NCBI GenBank assembly: GCA_947172415.1
Contig: OX359194.1
Span: 3,348,001-3,412,000, forward strand
Source: Chondrosia reniformis
Taxonomy: Eukaryota; Porifera; Demospongiae; Chondrillida; Chondrillidae
Length of the DNA stretch: 64,000 bases
Reading direction: 5' to 3'
Part shown: positions 11,095 to 22,360 of the stretch, in pieces
How the letters are laid out: every line of letters starts with the position of its first letter
Numbering within the stretch: the first letter of the stretch is position 1
Made by a program: the position numbers and the translations under genes
Notes under the pieces: model-generated
Told to the model about the DNA's origin: nothing
Databases searched by the model: none
What the model saw: only the letters and a program-made list of their open reading frames with translations

Positions 11095-12835
11095 TAGTAT
11101 ACCACTATACCACTAACTTGTGTAATTATAGAATTAACCCTTACCTTTATATCAACACAGATTTTATAGATTTTATACTTCCACTGACATATATATTATA
11201 CAACCATTCTTGTATACATATTTTGTATTTCTTATTAAAAAAATTTGACCTTCACTTTTTCATCCTTTGGTATAAGTATAGAACATCTATGTATACATAT
11301 ACTAAGATAACTATAGTATGTATGTATGTATATCTGTGCAACACTAGTTGCACCATACCTCAACTAATAATATTATACAGCAAAACCTGTCTAATGCAAT
11401 CAGTTTGGAATTGGCCAGCTGAATTTGGCCTGACCACAATTGGAGATGATCACTCTATTCATGTATATATAGGTAATCACTGACAGATTTTACATTGTAT
11501 ATAAGCTGAATATACATAGGATTGAAGTCGAAATAGTTACATGAACACCAGCAAACAAGTATAAAGAGAAATTGAATGCTTCAACCGGAGGTCTTCATCA
11601 TGCAGCAATGAATGATCCTAATAATAAATTTATTTAATATATAAGCTTGAGGCTACATGCATGCAGTGTGATTTAAATATATAATTAGGAATTCCTATAT
11701 ACAATCCTTATCAAATCCTAGCTGACAGAATTGAACCTCATAAAATATATATACGTACAGTAATTGGACTTTATAAAACTGAAATCAGTAAAGACAATGT
11801 TAACTCAACCACAGGGGGTTATACATAAGCCGCATTAAAAGGGTTGCATGACTATCAGAAGGAGCTTGGCTATAGCTAGAGCCTGAGTTGAGTAAGGAGC
11901 TCAAGGAACGTGAACTGCTTTTATATAAAACTGAGTAAACTGGATACATAAACTAAGTGACAGCAGTGCACACGTGGTGTATTGTATAAATACATGAGGT
12001 AATAGATTCAGAATCTATTTTAAACCTATAGACCTAATATATGTGGTACACTTGGGACGAATTGAAATTTTTTAAATGTGCTATAATATGTGGCATTATA
12101 CACAACACTTCGTGCTGACCAGTCTAGCTATTTTATACATTGATGAAGTATATTGCATATCTATACATCTATTATATTTCTGCTTAATATGCAATTATGG
12201 ACTAAGTCTTGATGGGGGTATATACGTGTGTATAATATTTGCCTATAAACGTACCTTGTATGCATATGGGTATAGCAATGTAAACAGTCCTATATATACA
12301 TGTACAACATATATATAATACTTAAATGTATAACCCTATATTTTTATAGTAACTATGGTTTCTTCAAAATGACTGAAAAAATGGTTGCTGTTCAGTCAAC
12401 TCAATTTCTGATCCATTTTCTATCACATTTAACTATGATGTTGTAGTAATATATGGCCAGAATTTTAGTTGGTTTTCATTCTTTATAATTATATAATGGC
12501 CTCTTGTGTCAGTGGCAGGGGCATTTTGATGGCAACCATCATCAGTATATATATACTTGATGGTTAATGAAGAAGGCTTTTTCTTACATATATAGGCATG
12601 CTTGTACGGTTCAAGTTATATGCCTACACATGCATACACATACATAATACATGCGCAATAAATTGATCATTCATAGCCTTGCATGCAATACGTATATATC
12701 CTCTATAGGTGTATAAGTAACTCCAGTATAGTGTGTAAATAATAAATATATACATTCAGATAATTTTGGTTGTCATAATGTTTACGTATACCTATAATTA
12801 TTTTTAATGTGACAGTATAAGGATATAATAATAGG
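11095..12835. other. Intergenic, AT-rich, no gene seen
   Basis: 3' flank of the rolling-stone-like gene followed by very AT-rich sequence with TATATA and TGTATGTATGTA runs. A short match to the foldback motif GGAGGTCTTCATCA occurs near 11586-11600. Open frames consist of low-complexity Tyr/Ile/Cys-rich translations and are not credible genes. Confidence 0.45.
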
Positions 12836-12982
12836 AATAGCCAAACCCATGTTGGGGTTACAAGTCACTGGCAGGGTATTAAACAGAGTTCAGTTCAAGG
12901 ACCCAGGCCAGGGAGGGTGCGTGCATTATAAAACCTTTTATTATTTAATTAATTGGGCCAAAAATTAACGAGAATGAATGAG
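12836..12982 (+). repeat. Dispersed repeat, copy 1 (inverted copy at 30364-30507)
   Basis: Shares CACTGGCAGGGTATTAAACA, the AAGGACCCAGG... and AGGGAGGGTG segments, GCATTATAAAACCTTT and a GAGAATGAATGA end with the reverse complement of 30364-30507. No coding capacity. Probably a fragment of a non-autonomous element. Confidence 0.7.
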
Positions 12983-13064
12983 TGATTTATGATGAATGTC
13001 TACATACTGTAAATATAATATATAGAATTGTTAAAAATTTCTACTAAAATAGTGAAGATGTAGG

Positions 13065-13215
13065 GATGGCACAAAACGTACAGAAACAAGAAAGGGATGT
13101 TACACAGTGAAGCATTAGCTTATGCATGAATCATACAACACCCTTGCTTGTAGGATTCATGAATAGCTAATGCTTCAGAATCACTGTGTAACATCCCTTT
13201 CTTGTTTCTGTACCT
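13065..13215. mobile_element. Hairpin (foldback) element, family B, copy 1
   Basis: Two arms of about 65 bp, AGAAACAAGAAAGGGATGTT...GAAGCATTAGCT and its complement GCTAATGCTTC...AACATCCCTTTCTTGTTTCT, surround a short asymmetric loop (CATACAACACCCTTGCTTG). The same hairpin occurs at 48745-48900 and, as one arm, at 53607-53690. Transcribed RNA would form a long stem. Confidence 0.8.
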
Positions 13216-13730
13216 TTTGTGCTTTTTCATCATTTAATGTCTCCTCACCCAATTTAACATGGTAATGTAAATGTAAAATGATTTTGTCTGTGAAGCCATA
13301 TCAATTCAGATGATGCATGAGAGGGAATTGGCCTGCTATAAGCAAACTTCTGACCCCTTGATTAATCAGTTGCATCATTTCTTATTTTTGCATGCAATTA
13401 ATATCACATATTTCTAAACCACAACTGTTTAAACAGAGAAGCCATGTAAGTGTATATGACAAAAACCATTTAATCATCAATGCTATACCCATTAACTATA
13501 GTTAGCTATATAGTTTAGATTACTGTTCTATTTTTGAAGCCCTTCATGTGCACACATGAATAGGAAAACTATCAAACTTAACATCTAGGATTTAAAATCT
13601 GCATGTACTTTAAACTGTGTTCATTTGAAGATGGGGCGCCCATTAATTGGTAACAGGCCAGGTGGCAGTGCCACTTTACTAACATGTAAATGTATGTGGA
13701 TTTGCCCTTGAATGTAATTATTTCTTTTCA

Positions 13731-13811
13731 GCACAAAACCAGTCCATTATTTTGGATTGTTAGATTCAGTATTGGAAAGAAACATTCACATTCTAAAGAC
13801 TGAAATGACAC
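13731..13811 (+). repeat. Short dispersed repeat (second copy 55901-55982)
   Basis: About 80 bp shared with 55901-55982 in the same orientation: TTTCAGCAC, GAACCAGTCCATTA-type core, ATTCAGT, AAGAAACATT and CATTCTAAAGACTGAAA. No coding meaning seen. Confidence 0.6.
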
Positions 13812-13989
13812 ATACGTACATACGTTAAGACGAATAGTTGTAATAGTCACTGTGTACTAATCACAAGTAATACATTGCACATACATTGAACATCTTGGCT
13901 AGCCACCCAATTCTGTTAGTGACTTGTTTCGCCCAATACCAGTGAGTTCATCACTTAGGATGGGTGAATAAGATGAAAGGGTGTGATCC

Positions 13990-14120
13990 TCACACTAAAT
14001 TGACAGCTTGACCATGATATTACAGTGTGACCCTCACACCAAATGGATGGTGTGAATATTCACACCATAGGTGTGAGTGTCATTTGGTGTGAGCCTCACC
14101 CCAAATTTTTAACAGTGAAA
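13990..14120. repeat. Cluster of imperfect palindromes built on GGTGTGA/TCACACC
   Basis: GTGTGAnCCTCACAC and GGTGTGAATATTCACACC palindromes alternate with ATTTGGTGTGAG / CTCACACCAAAT. They suggest a small foldback element or a recombined terminal repeat. No protein-coding signal is present. Confidence 0.55.
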
Positions 14121-16625
14121 ATATTAAGTGGGGCCTATACTGTGTACATATATATGCATCCCAATCCATACACCAAACACATCAACTGCATGCGCGCATA
14201 CTATATGCATGCCATCCTATATTCATAAGCAGCAACTTCATACCTATATAGCCAGGAAATTAATGGATCATAGATATGAGAATATTAAGTTTTTGTTTGA
14301 TTATCTGGTCCCTGTTTTTAATATATAACATGCAGTTACATTTAAATTGTACTGTGACTATATACATTAAAATTGTCAAACATATATGCTATACTGCGTG
14401 TGTGTCATCCAATATATCACACATCATTCCCATTTAGAGGGAAAACTGAAATAGAAACAAAATTAACTTATACACTGTCAGTTATAATTAGTTTATTCCA
14501 TGACACTCACCAAACCACATTTCAATAACAACATTTATATATATAAAAGGCTTTATATTTCAGCTTCAATATATAAGACCTGTTATGACACTAGTACTGT
14601 TATTGAATATGATCCTAATGAATAATATTTTCACGATGTTCAATTTTTCTCCCTTACAAGTATCATATGCATACATATACAGTTAAAATATTTAATCAGC
14701 TGTCAGGTCAATTACAACTGTAAAATCAGAGATTTACCAAGTTCTCCTGTACTTGATTGTGGTCAGTAGCCAATTGGTTAAGATGGCCCTCCCACAGGAA
14801 ATGGGATGTCCACGGGTCTTTAATCATCAGTCATCAGTTTGTACTGATAGATTTGTAGAAGCACCACTAATCAGTATTTTCGAATAGAGAAACAAATTTG
14901 GTATTGGAGGGAAGCATGATGGAGCAATATATATAGCTATACTGTGGAAATTTTAGCTTTTTGACAGAGCACTGATGGTGTCATGCATATGCAAACTGGT
15001 GTTGCTGGCGACCTGGATCGATTTGCGACTCTTTCACGATGGAAATCGATGTGATTGTGGATGCGTTCCTGTTTTGTTTTCGTAGTAGGCAGGGTAAAAG
15101 CATTCCTTGCATTTCTACGCGATATCGAGAAGCTTAAGAGGACAATAGGAAGTAACAGCTTGGTATCTGTGTATACACGTCTGCACTTAATACATGCATG
15201 ACTTTAAGTTCATCTACACTTTCACGCCTGCATGTTGGGCGGGGTTTGTGCTCTATGAGCACTCTATGTAGACTCTAACCAGCTAGATTGCAATTGTGTA
15301 ATAATATAATAGCGTTAATAGTTTCTTTCATGCCAGCGATCGCGACACACCTACATATGCATATTAGCATATTGAAAATAATAATACAATTTAGAGAACT
15401 ACCTTTCATTAACAGGAGGGGCGGTCTCATGAACATTCGTGTGTATATAAGAATCGATAATAAGGGGTATACGGTACGTATTCGCGAAACTACTTTAGGG
15501 TCCTTGAAAGACCGTCATCTTCTAAGGACATATCAGAGCTATACTCAGAAGAGTTGAAACACTTGAGGAAAATTTTCGAAATCCCTGAAATTTGACAAAT
15601 CTTTTTAATAAGTTAGTCTTGATAAATAAATAAAAAGTATTTTTGGAACTATATCTATCAATACGTTATATATGATGCATGTGTGGACATTTCATGCAGT
15701 AATCCGACAATAGGGTAAATATATATATAGTTTGTCAGAAGAATATATAGGTATATATATACATGTCAAATTATCTATATAACTTCGTGTAAGCTATAGA
15801 TATACATAATACTTTATAGCGAAATTTTTCTTGAAATTTGTTATAAATTTTGCACCCCTATATAACTTACTTGCCTTGCTCGGATTTAATGCTCAACCCA
15901 TGATAAACTGTGTCCTAGGCCCAAATAACACTTCAATAATTGATATTCCGTGTATATGGCCTGATTCCCTCACAGGTATAAAACTTTAGTTCTATAAACG
16001 AACAGGGAAACGACATTTAGCCTATACATATATACGCGATTGGCATTTATATAGTTAGCCGGCTATATAGTGTTAAATTACTGTACGTATATATCACCGA
16101 CGCGATTATTTTTGTTCGGTGATAATGTTTTATGTAGCTGTTGATTGAGGATACTGATATAAGCTTTATTTACAGAATTCGAAGATTATGCCACATATAT
16201 TGAAGTTATAGAGGTTTTTGTTTTGTTCATTAGGCCAGGCAAATTTGATTCCCAGTTTACTGTCCCCACCTGTATGCATGCTTTTGAGTCTGCACTAGCT
16301 GTCGAAATTTCATTTTTCATTATATGGTCATGCCTTAATATCAAATAGTGTGTTAAACTTTGTATGTTTGTACAACTTGTTATTTATTGTGTTCCAATAT
16401 TCAAACTCCGGGATCCATTGCAGTTTTTCATGACTGATTGCTGTACAACTTGCTATATACATGTTCCTTTAATATTATTGAATATCAAAATTCCAATACT
16501 AGTGCATTTTGTACAAATGATAGTTGCTTGAATTTTATGAATAATGAAAAATGACCTACCTCCCGCATGCTATTTTCAAAATCACTGGACGTAAAACTGT
16601 AAATCAAATTTATATGGCCTTATGG
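14121..16625. other. Intergenic, no gene seen
   Basis: AT-rich sequence with TATATA runs and no domain-bearing frame on either strand. The 89-codon frame at 15288-15557 has no recognisable motif and no splice or start context that would support it. Confidence 0.4.
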
Positions 16626-17068
16626 GATAACCTGACTTATTGCATGAGCATCATGATCATTTATTGAATCAATCAATTATAGACATTTTAACCCAAAGGT
16701 CTTCATTAGCGGAAAACTATGAACAGGGAGGAAAATTAGTTATATAAAGGGAGGTGCTGACATGGATATAGATTAGTAATGTATACAATTTCTGCCAATA
16801 TCTAATGGAAGAAGGAAAGATCAAGGAAGCCATGCTCATCCGATCAACACCCTACATGAACATGGACCATGCAGGGAATGATTTTACATTCCTGAAATAT
16901 ACGTATAAGCAGTGCAAATACATCACTCATCTATCTATGTCAAAAAGTTTCCCTATGTTAACTAGTGGTCTTCCTACCTGCTCATTTTGTCAACTGACCT
17001 CAGGTCAAAACATCCAGCTAATTGATTCAATAAATGTTGCTATATAGCGCTCAATAAGTCAGGTTATC
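16626..17068. mobile_element. 443-bp inverted-repeat transposon with ATGG target duplication
   Basis: Perfect 17-bp terminal inverted repeats, GATAACCTGACTTATTG at 16626-16642 and the complement CAATAAGTCAGGTTATC at 17052-17068, are flanked by ATGG on both sides (16622-16625 and 17069-17072). An 80-codon frame (16805-17047) lies inside but has no transposase motif and may be chance. It ends about 165 bp before the kinase start codon, so it may contribute to that gene's upstream region. Confidence 0.75.
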
Positions 17069-17234
17069 ATGGCCAGTTATTATATGTACTAAAAAAGAAG
17101 TAGTGTGTTTGTATTCATTTCATGCATGCATGCATGACTTCGAATTTGTATATATATGTACACAGTACATAATAACCTAATTGTTATGTATGTATTGTTT
17201 ATATATGTAGCCTTAATTAGTACTTCCCACAAGT

Positions 17235-18389
17235 ATGTCAACATCCCAAACCAGTTTTCAGTATGAGACTATATTGGATGACGATCTTTCTGAAAACAAG
17301 TGGCCAAAAGCATTAATGAAGCAAAAGGAAAATGCAGCTGCTGGCGAACATATCTCCCTGATGGCACAAACGATGACACCTGACCTCTTTGAAAAATTAC
17401 GCAACAGAACAACCCTTAGTGGGTGGACAATAGCACGAGCCATTAACACTGGCACACGCTATGCATCATCTTCCACTGGCTGTCATGCTGGAGATTTGGA
17501 ATCTTATCATACATTCAAAGAGCTGTTCTATCCAATTATCGAGTCCTACCATAAAGAATTTAAAATTAATAGGGATAGACATCCTAATCCAGACCTGGAT
17601 GCCTCAAATATCTCAATGAATTTTACTCCCACAGCTAAGCAAAAGATTGTGTCCACACGAGTACGTATTGCCAGAAATCTTGCTATGTTCCCTTTCAATC
17701 CGGCAGGAACAAAAGAAAGTAGGCTGGGCATAGAGAGTGTTATGAAGGCAGTGTTTGATACTCTTGAGGGAGACCTTGCTGGTGATTACTTCAGCATTTC
17801 AGCTATGACTAAAGAGGAAACTCAGAAGTTAATTGATGATCATTACCTTTTTAAAGGTAAAGACAAGTTCCAGGCAGCATCTGGATATCATGAGCACTGG
17901 CCACATGGTAGAGGTATTTTCATGGCAAAGTCCAAGGAGTTATTGGTATGGGTGAATGAGGGTGATCATCTCAGGATCATATCTATGGATAAAAGCTCTG
18001 ATATAAAGAAATGTTTTGGTCGCCTTGGTCAAGGTGTCTTAGCTATTGAGGAGGCAGTTCAAAAACTAAAGGCTGATCATGAAGTATTCGCGCATGATGA
18101 AGTGTTAGGAATGATTACCTGCTGTCCAACTAACCTTGGAAGTGGGATGAGATGTTCCGCCCATGTGCTTCTCCCGAAGCTATGTGCCAAAATTGGTCTA
18201 GAAGGGATAAATGAAATTGCTTTTGGTCTTTATTGTCAAGCCCGGGGTAGCAAAGGAGAACATTCAGATGCTGCCGATTGCAAAATAGATATTTCCAACT
18301 TAAGAAGACTGGGATTTAAGGAGACCCATCTAATTGAGGACACAATAGCTTGCATAAATCATCTTGCAAAGCTTGAAGATGATCTCTAG
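17235..18389 (+). CDS. Phosphagen (guanidino) kinase, arginine-kinase-like, intronless
   Basis: 384 residues, about the usual length of the family. It transfers phosphate between ATP and a guanidino compound as a cytosolic energy buffer. The N-terminal domain carries MTPDLFEKLRNRTTLSGWT and CHAGDLESYHTF. The catalytic domain carries VSTRVRIARN (nucleotide-binding Arg), WPHGRGIF, HLRIISMDK, the reactive-Cys motif CPTNLGSGMRCSAH, and ARGSKGEHSDA. The GEH glutamate in the last loop is the arginine-kinase residue, whereas creatine kinases have Val there; a guanidino substrate of the arginine type is therefore inferred. One oddity: the nearly invariant NEEDH is NEGDH (codons AAT GAG GGT GAT CAT), replacing the second, substrate-contacting Glu. 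The gene has no intron and the frame is intact. Start: first ATG, with stops upstream. Confidence 0.93.
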   Translation: MSTSQTSFQYETILDDDLSENKWPKALMKQKENAAAGEHISLMAQTMTPDLFEKLRNRTTLSGWTIARAINTGTRYASSSTGCHAGDLESYHTFKELFYPIIESYHKEFKINRDRHPNPDLDASNISMNFTPTAKQKIVSTRVRIARNLAMFPFNPAGTKESRLGIESVMKAVFDTLEGDLAGDYFSISAMTKEETQKLIDDHYLFKGKDKFQAASGYHEHWPHGRGIFMAKSKELLVWVNEGDHLRIISMDKSSDIKKCFGRLGQGVLAIEEAVQKLKADHEVFAHDEVLGMITCCPTNLGSGMRCSAHVLLPKLCAKIGLEGINEIAFGLYCQARGSKGEHSDAADCKIDISNLRRLGFKETHLIEDTIACINHLAKLEDDL

Positions 18390-18450
18390 CTTTACAAAGC
18401 TAAATTTGAATTTGTAGTATAGTTTTCTACTGTAGTGTGTGTTTAGAACA

Positions 18451-18456
18451 ATTAAA
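18451..18456 (+). terminator. Possible polyadenylation signal ATTAAA
   Basis: ATTAAA lies about 60 bp after the kinase stop codon, a normal position for a metazoan poly(A) hexamer variant. No transcript evidence is available. Confidence 0.4.
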
Positions 18457-18595
18457 CATATATCAACTCTATTTTTGTAAAGTGGTTTGCTTAATCTAAT
18501 TAATTTTGAGGGTTTAGTTCATGCATGCACATTGATAAAAATCAATACAAAATCAAACCCCAAAATATATGGGGTGCCAAACGTGTCAAAATGTA

Positions 18596-19201
18596 GCATT
18601 CTCTCTGTTAGGGATATCAGGCTCTGATATGAAACATATCATAAGCTGATATGAAATTAAAATATATATTATGAAAACATATCAGGACCTGATATTAAAA
18701 CATATCATAAGCTGATATGAACTTCTTGGATGAACCCCTAATTAATTATTAATGCAATATCACTTGCTGCAATCACTCTGAGCATGCTCTGTACCACCTG
18801 CTTTGCTTTGCACATGTTGTGATAAAATGGCAGGCCGTCCTACTAAAGAGTTGCACTTAGAAGAAGTGAAGTACCTTTTGGCTTTTGATTACAATTTGGA
18901 AGACATTGCTAATTTATTAAATAGAGTGTTGATCTGCTAACATTTAATAAATTAGCAATGTCTTCCAAATTGTAATCAAAAGCCAAAAGGTACTTCACTT
19001 CTTCTAAGTTCTATGTTTTCATATCAGCTTATGATATGTTTTAATATCAGGTCCTGATATGTTTTCATATCAGCTTATGATATATTTTAATTTCATATCA
19101 GCTTATGATATGTTTTAATATCAGCTTATGATATATATGCATATATATCAGGTCATGATATGTTTCATATCAGAGCCTGATATCCCTAACAGAGAGAATG
19201 C
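18596..19201. mobile_element. 606-bp TA-flanked hairpin MITE carrying a coding fragment
   Basis: Terminal inverted repeats start GCATTCTCTCTGTTAGGGAT and end with its exact complement, flanked by TA (18594-18595, 19202-19203), the mark of Tc1/mariner-type insertion. Subterminal regions consist of many CATATCA..TGATATG palindromic units. The centre holds a perfect 68-bp inverted repeat (18855-18922 and 18942-19009, 19-base loop). The left arm lies inside a short open frame at 18827-18940. The outer and inner repeats together would make almost the whole element fold into one hairpin. Confidence 0.85.
18827..18940 (+). CDS. 37-codon open frame inside the hairpin MITE, captured fragment?
   Basis: Starts ATG with MAGRPTKELHLEEVKYLLAF, continues to an amphipathic segment DIANLLN, and stops at TAA in the loop. 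The residue pattern (basic start, then acidic/Leu helix, then DIANLL) looks like the beginning of a helix-turn-helix protein, but I do not recognise the source gene. From codon 10 onward the same sequence is present as an exact inverted copy, so the frame is likely a captured gene piece, not a functional gene. Confidence 0.35.
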   Translation: MAGRPTKELHLEEVKYLLAFDYNLEDIANLLNRVLIC

Positions 19202-19203
19202 TA

Positions 19204-19914
19204 AAACTTCAAATACACACATATTCATACGTGATTTCGGTATCCATTGCTTACGTACATGTTAATTTTATTTAAGCTAACTTTAAAATGAAGTAATGGC
19301 CTATATTCAGATTAAATATCAGTCCAGTTAATCCGCAATCCTATATTGTTGTAGCAAATGGAATCTAATAAAGCATGCAGTCTAATCCAATCCCTTCTAA
19401 TATATATATATAAAAATCTATATATGTACTTCCCTACAAATGTTATGTATATATACATTATTGTAAAAAGAGAAGTCTAGATGTTTGTATTCCTAGCTTC
19501 TTAAATACTCAATATGATAGGGGGCGGGCCTTAATTCTACCCCCCAAAAAGAGCATGGCAGTACTATCCTTTCTTTATCAAAGACAGTCAATCTATTTAT
19601 ACATGTAGAAGTTTCTTCAACCAAGAATTGCATTAATAATATGAATAGGTGATACTCAAGCAACTAATGTACACATAAAATGCATTTTATTATTGTTATG
19701 CATTTAATTTAAATCAAAATTGCAAGTCTTTGAATTCATTTTCACAATTTTAGTCATGTATAATGAAACGTTGAACAGTAAATAATGTGCTTATAATAAT
19801 ATTATATTACAACATGTACAAAAATTTCACTTTTAGAATATAATACATGTATACGTAGTAAAAACATATACATGCATCTGTATAGGAATGCAGTTTCTTA
19901 TATAAATGAAACTA
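19204..19914. other. Intergenic, no gene seen
   Basis: AT-rich sequence with TATATA runs. Nothing is supported on either strand. Confidence 0.4.
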
Positions 19915-19920
19915 AATATC

Positions 19921-20076
19921 TTTGGAAAGGCTCATCTTTCAACTTTGGGAGCGTCTAGAAATGCAGTTTTTTGATTCTTCTTTCTGCCAAACGTTTCGAC
20001 CCTGGGGGTCTTCTTCGAAAGATGATCCTTTCCAAAGATAAGTTCGACGCAGTTAGAAGAAATCCTTATTCTATTA
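19921..20076. mobile_element. Foldback element, family C, copy 1
   Basis: Contains ATCTTTGGAAAGG...TCATCTTTC and its complement GAAAGATGATCCTTTCC...AAAGAT around a core CCAAACGTTTCGACC...GGGTCTTCTTCG. It is flanked by GTTCGACGCAGTTAGAAGAA. The same unit occurs in opposite orientation at 51947-52125. Confidence 0.7.
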
Positions 20077-20249
20077 TTGAAGCTAAATATGTTTAGGTGA
20101 TCTGGGATGAAATTTTTGGCCTTTCAAAGAGATTGTACATGACTGATCTTGTGGCATCATGTTTCAATAATCATACTCATATATATGTTCAGGCATGTTG
20201 TTGACAAGAAGTAATGAAAGGAGTAAGTATATATTCATTACAATTTTGG

Positions 20250-22360
20250 TATAATAATAATAATAATAATAATGATTATTAGAGTGACAATCAGAAAACT
20301 GACCAGCCAAAATAGTCACAGAAGTTAGTGGAGGGTGATTAAATGGTGAATAACAGGGATTGTCTGAGTTCATACATCTTAAATAAAAAGTGGGTGATTC
20401 TTTATTGTTTGTATTTAAAAGAAAATGTAGTTTATTGAATGGTGACATGGAGATAAATTTAGAGTTAATTTGATTACAATAAACAAATAAATTGGATCTG
20501 ATAATGTTCAGACAGGGGCAGTACAATAGAAAATGAGCTTGATCCTCAACCAGACCCCTCTGCATACTTGGCAGAGCCTTTGCCCTAATGGTGTGGAGGT
20601 GTAACGACCAACTTCCACAGCCAGGGGAAGACAACCAGTACGCAGACCAGCCATAATTCTTCTTCTACCACTATCACAAGTAATTACATATGGTTAATTC
20701 TACAATGGGTCTAAATTTAATGGTACGGTAAATACTTAATCTGCCTCCGGAGTTAGAATTTCTGGGGATATTATTTATATTATGAAGCCATCTCTCTTCA
20801 TATAACATACTAGTATATTCACTGAATAGATTAATGATTGAGTTAAGATCATGGGTTATGGGTGGAAGGTCATTAGGTTAGTAGTTAGAAGTTTCCTTAT
20901 TGAATGTACCCAGTTTTATAGACCATCATCTGCTAGTCTGCAGCTTTCATTAAAAATTAGCCTAGTAATCCTAAAATCAGGTAATTGACAAAGGTGTTTC
21001 CAAAACTTAATACAGGAAATTTCTGTTGTGAAAGAAATAGGTTTCCATCCCATTTCTCCAATCAGTGCCTCCAAGCTTAAGGCTGTATTCTTATTTAGTG
21101 CAAGAAAGTTTCTTATTAGTTTATATTGGATTTCATTTATTTCAGGGTAAGATTTAAAACCCCATAAAAATGAACTATAGTTAATTATCGGTAAAATTAG
21201 ACATTCGTATATAATCTTGAATAAATCTTATAGTTAAATCCTCCACAAGATCTATACTTACAAATTATAAGACTAGCCGCTCTACTGATGGATGTAGATA
21301 TGGCTTCAATAGCACTTTTCCAGCTAAGGTGTTCATTGAATATTATTCCCAGATATTTATAATTGGTTGCATATGAGATTACAGAGTTACAGCAAGTGAA
21401 TCTAGTTGGGTCTAACCGTTTCCTGTTATTTCTAAAATGTACAATTTTAGTTTTTTGAGGGTTAATCGAGAGAGACCAATCGTCACAGAATTGGGTGAGA
21501 CAGTGTAACTTCTCCTGTAAGGTATTTGGGCAATCCGCTATGATAACTAAATCATCAGCATATAATAGACAGTCTAGATTTACCTTACCAGCATTAAGGG
21601 AACCAGCAGTGGATGATTTAAGATAGTCTACTAAGTCATTGATAGAAATATTAAACAAAGTAGGTGACAGAATGCATCCTTGTTTAACTCCAGAGTTGAC
21701 TGTAAACCAATCAGTGCTGGCACTCTCTAGGTATACTGAGTATTGGGTCTTTGAGTATAACCTCTGTATGATGTTTAGGAAGTGTCCATTAACCCCAATT
21801 CTTTTTAGTTTATGCCATAGTTTATCTCTGGGGATGGAATCAAAGGCTTTTTTAAAATCAACAAAACAGGTATAAGTATCTTTTTTGTATAATTTACGAT
21901 TTTCGAGGATATTGAATAGAGTAAAAATCTGGTCTTGACAACTTCTGTTTTTCCTAAATCCACATTGTTCTTCACATAGTATATTATTATAATCAAGGTA
22001 TGTTGTAAGGCGATTATTTAGAATTTTGCAGAATCCTTTTACAATACAAGGTTGAATTGCAATTCCTCTATAATTGTTTGAATCGTGTTTGCTTCCATTA
22101 CCTTTATAGATGGGAATGAGTGAACTAAGATACCAGTCAGATGGGATCTCATTATTTTTAAAGCAGAAATTATATAATTTATGTAGATATTCAATAGCTA
22201 TAGGATTTTTTATGGTGCTTGTGCCTAATCCATCTGGACCGGCAGGTGACTTATTGTCATCTAATGAATAGATAACCACTGAGACCTCTTCTATATTAAT
22301 TTCCATATTAAGATATGGTTCTGATTGGGTGGTTACAAGATTGTATTCTAAATTACTTAT
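20250..22360 (-). pseudogene. Decayed LINE retrotransposon, copy 1 (reverse transcriptase)
   Basis: Minus-strand non-LTR reverse transcriptase. The intact part (21197-22306) has SPAGPDGLGTS, GIAIQPCIVKGFCKI, GFRKNRSCQDQI, FVDFKKAFDSIPRDKLW, GVKQGCILSPTLFNI and the active-site box LYADDLVIIAD. Frames break near 21200 and again before the C-terminal part (20164-20634 frame), which keeps VEDQAHFLLYC. The 3' end is a (TAA)n-type microsatellite near 20255-20275. The 5' end is lost where a foldback element begins at 22361. No endonuclease domain is present. It is paralogous to the better preserved copy at 26.7-29.0 kb and is not functional. Confidence 0.88.

Noticed and set aside
15288..15557. 89-codon frame as a gene
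   Set aside because: No domain, no compositional sign of coding, and surrounded by non-coding AT-rich sequence.
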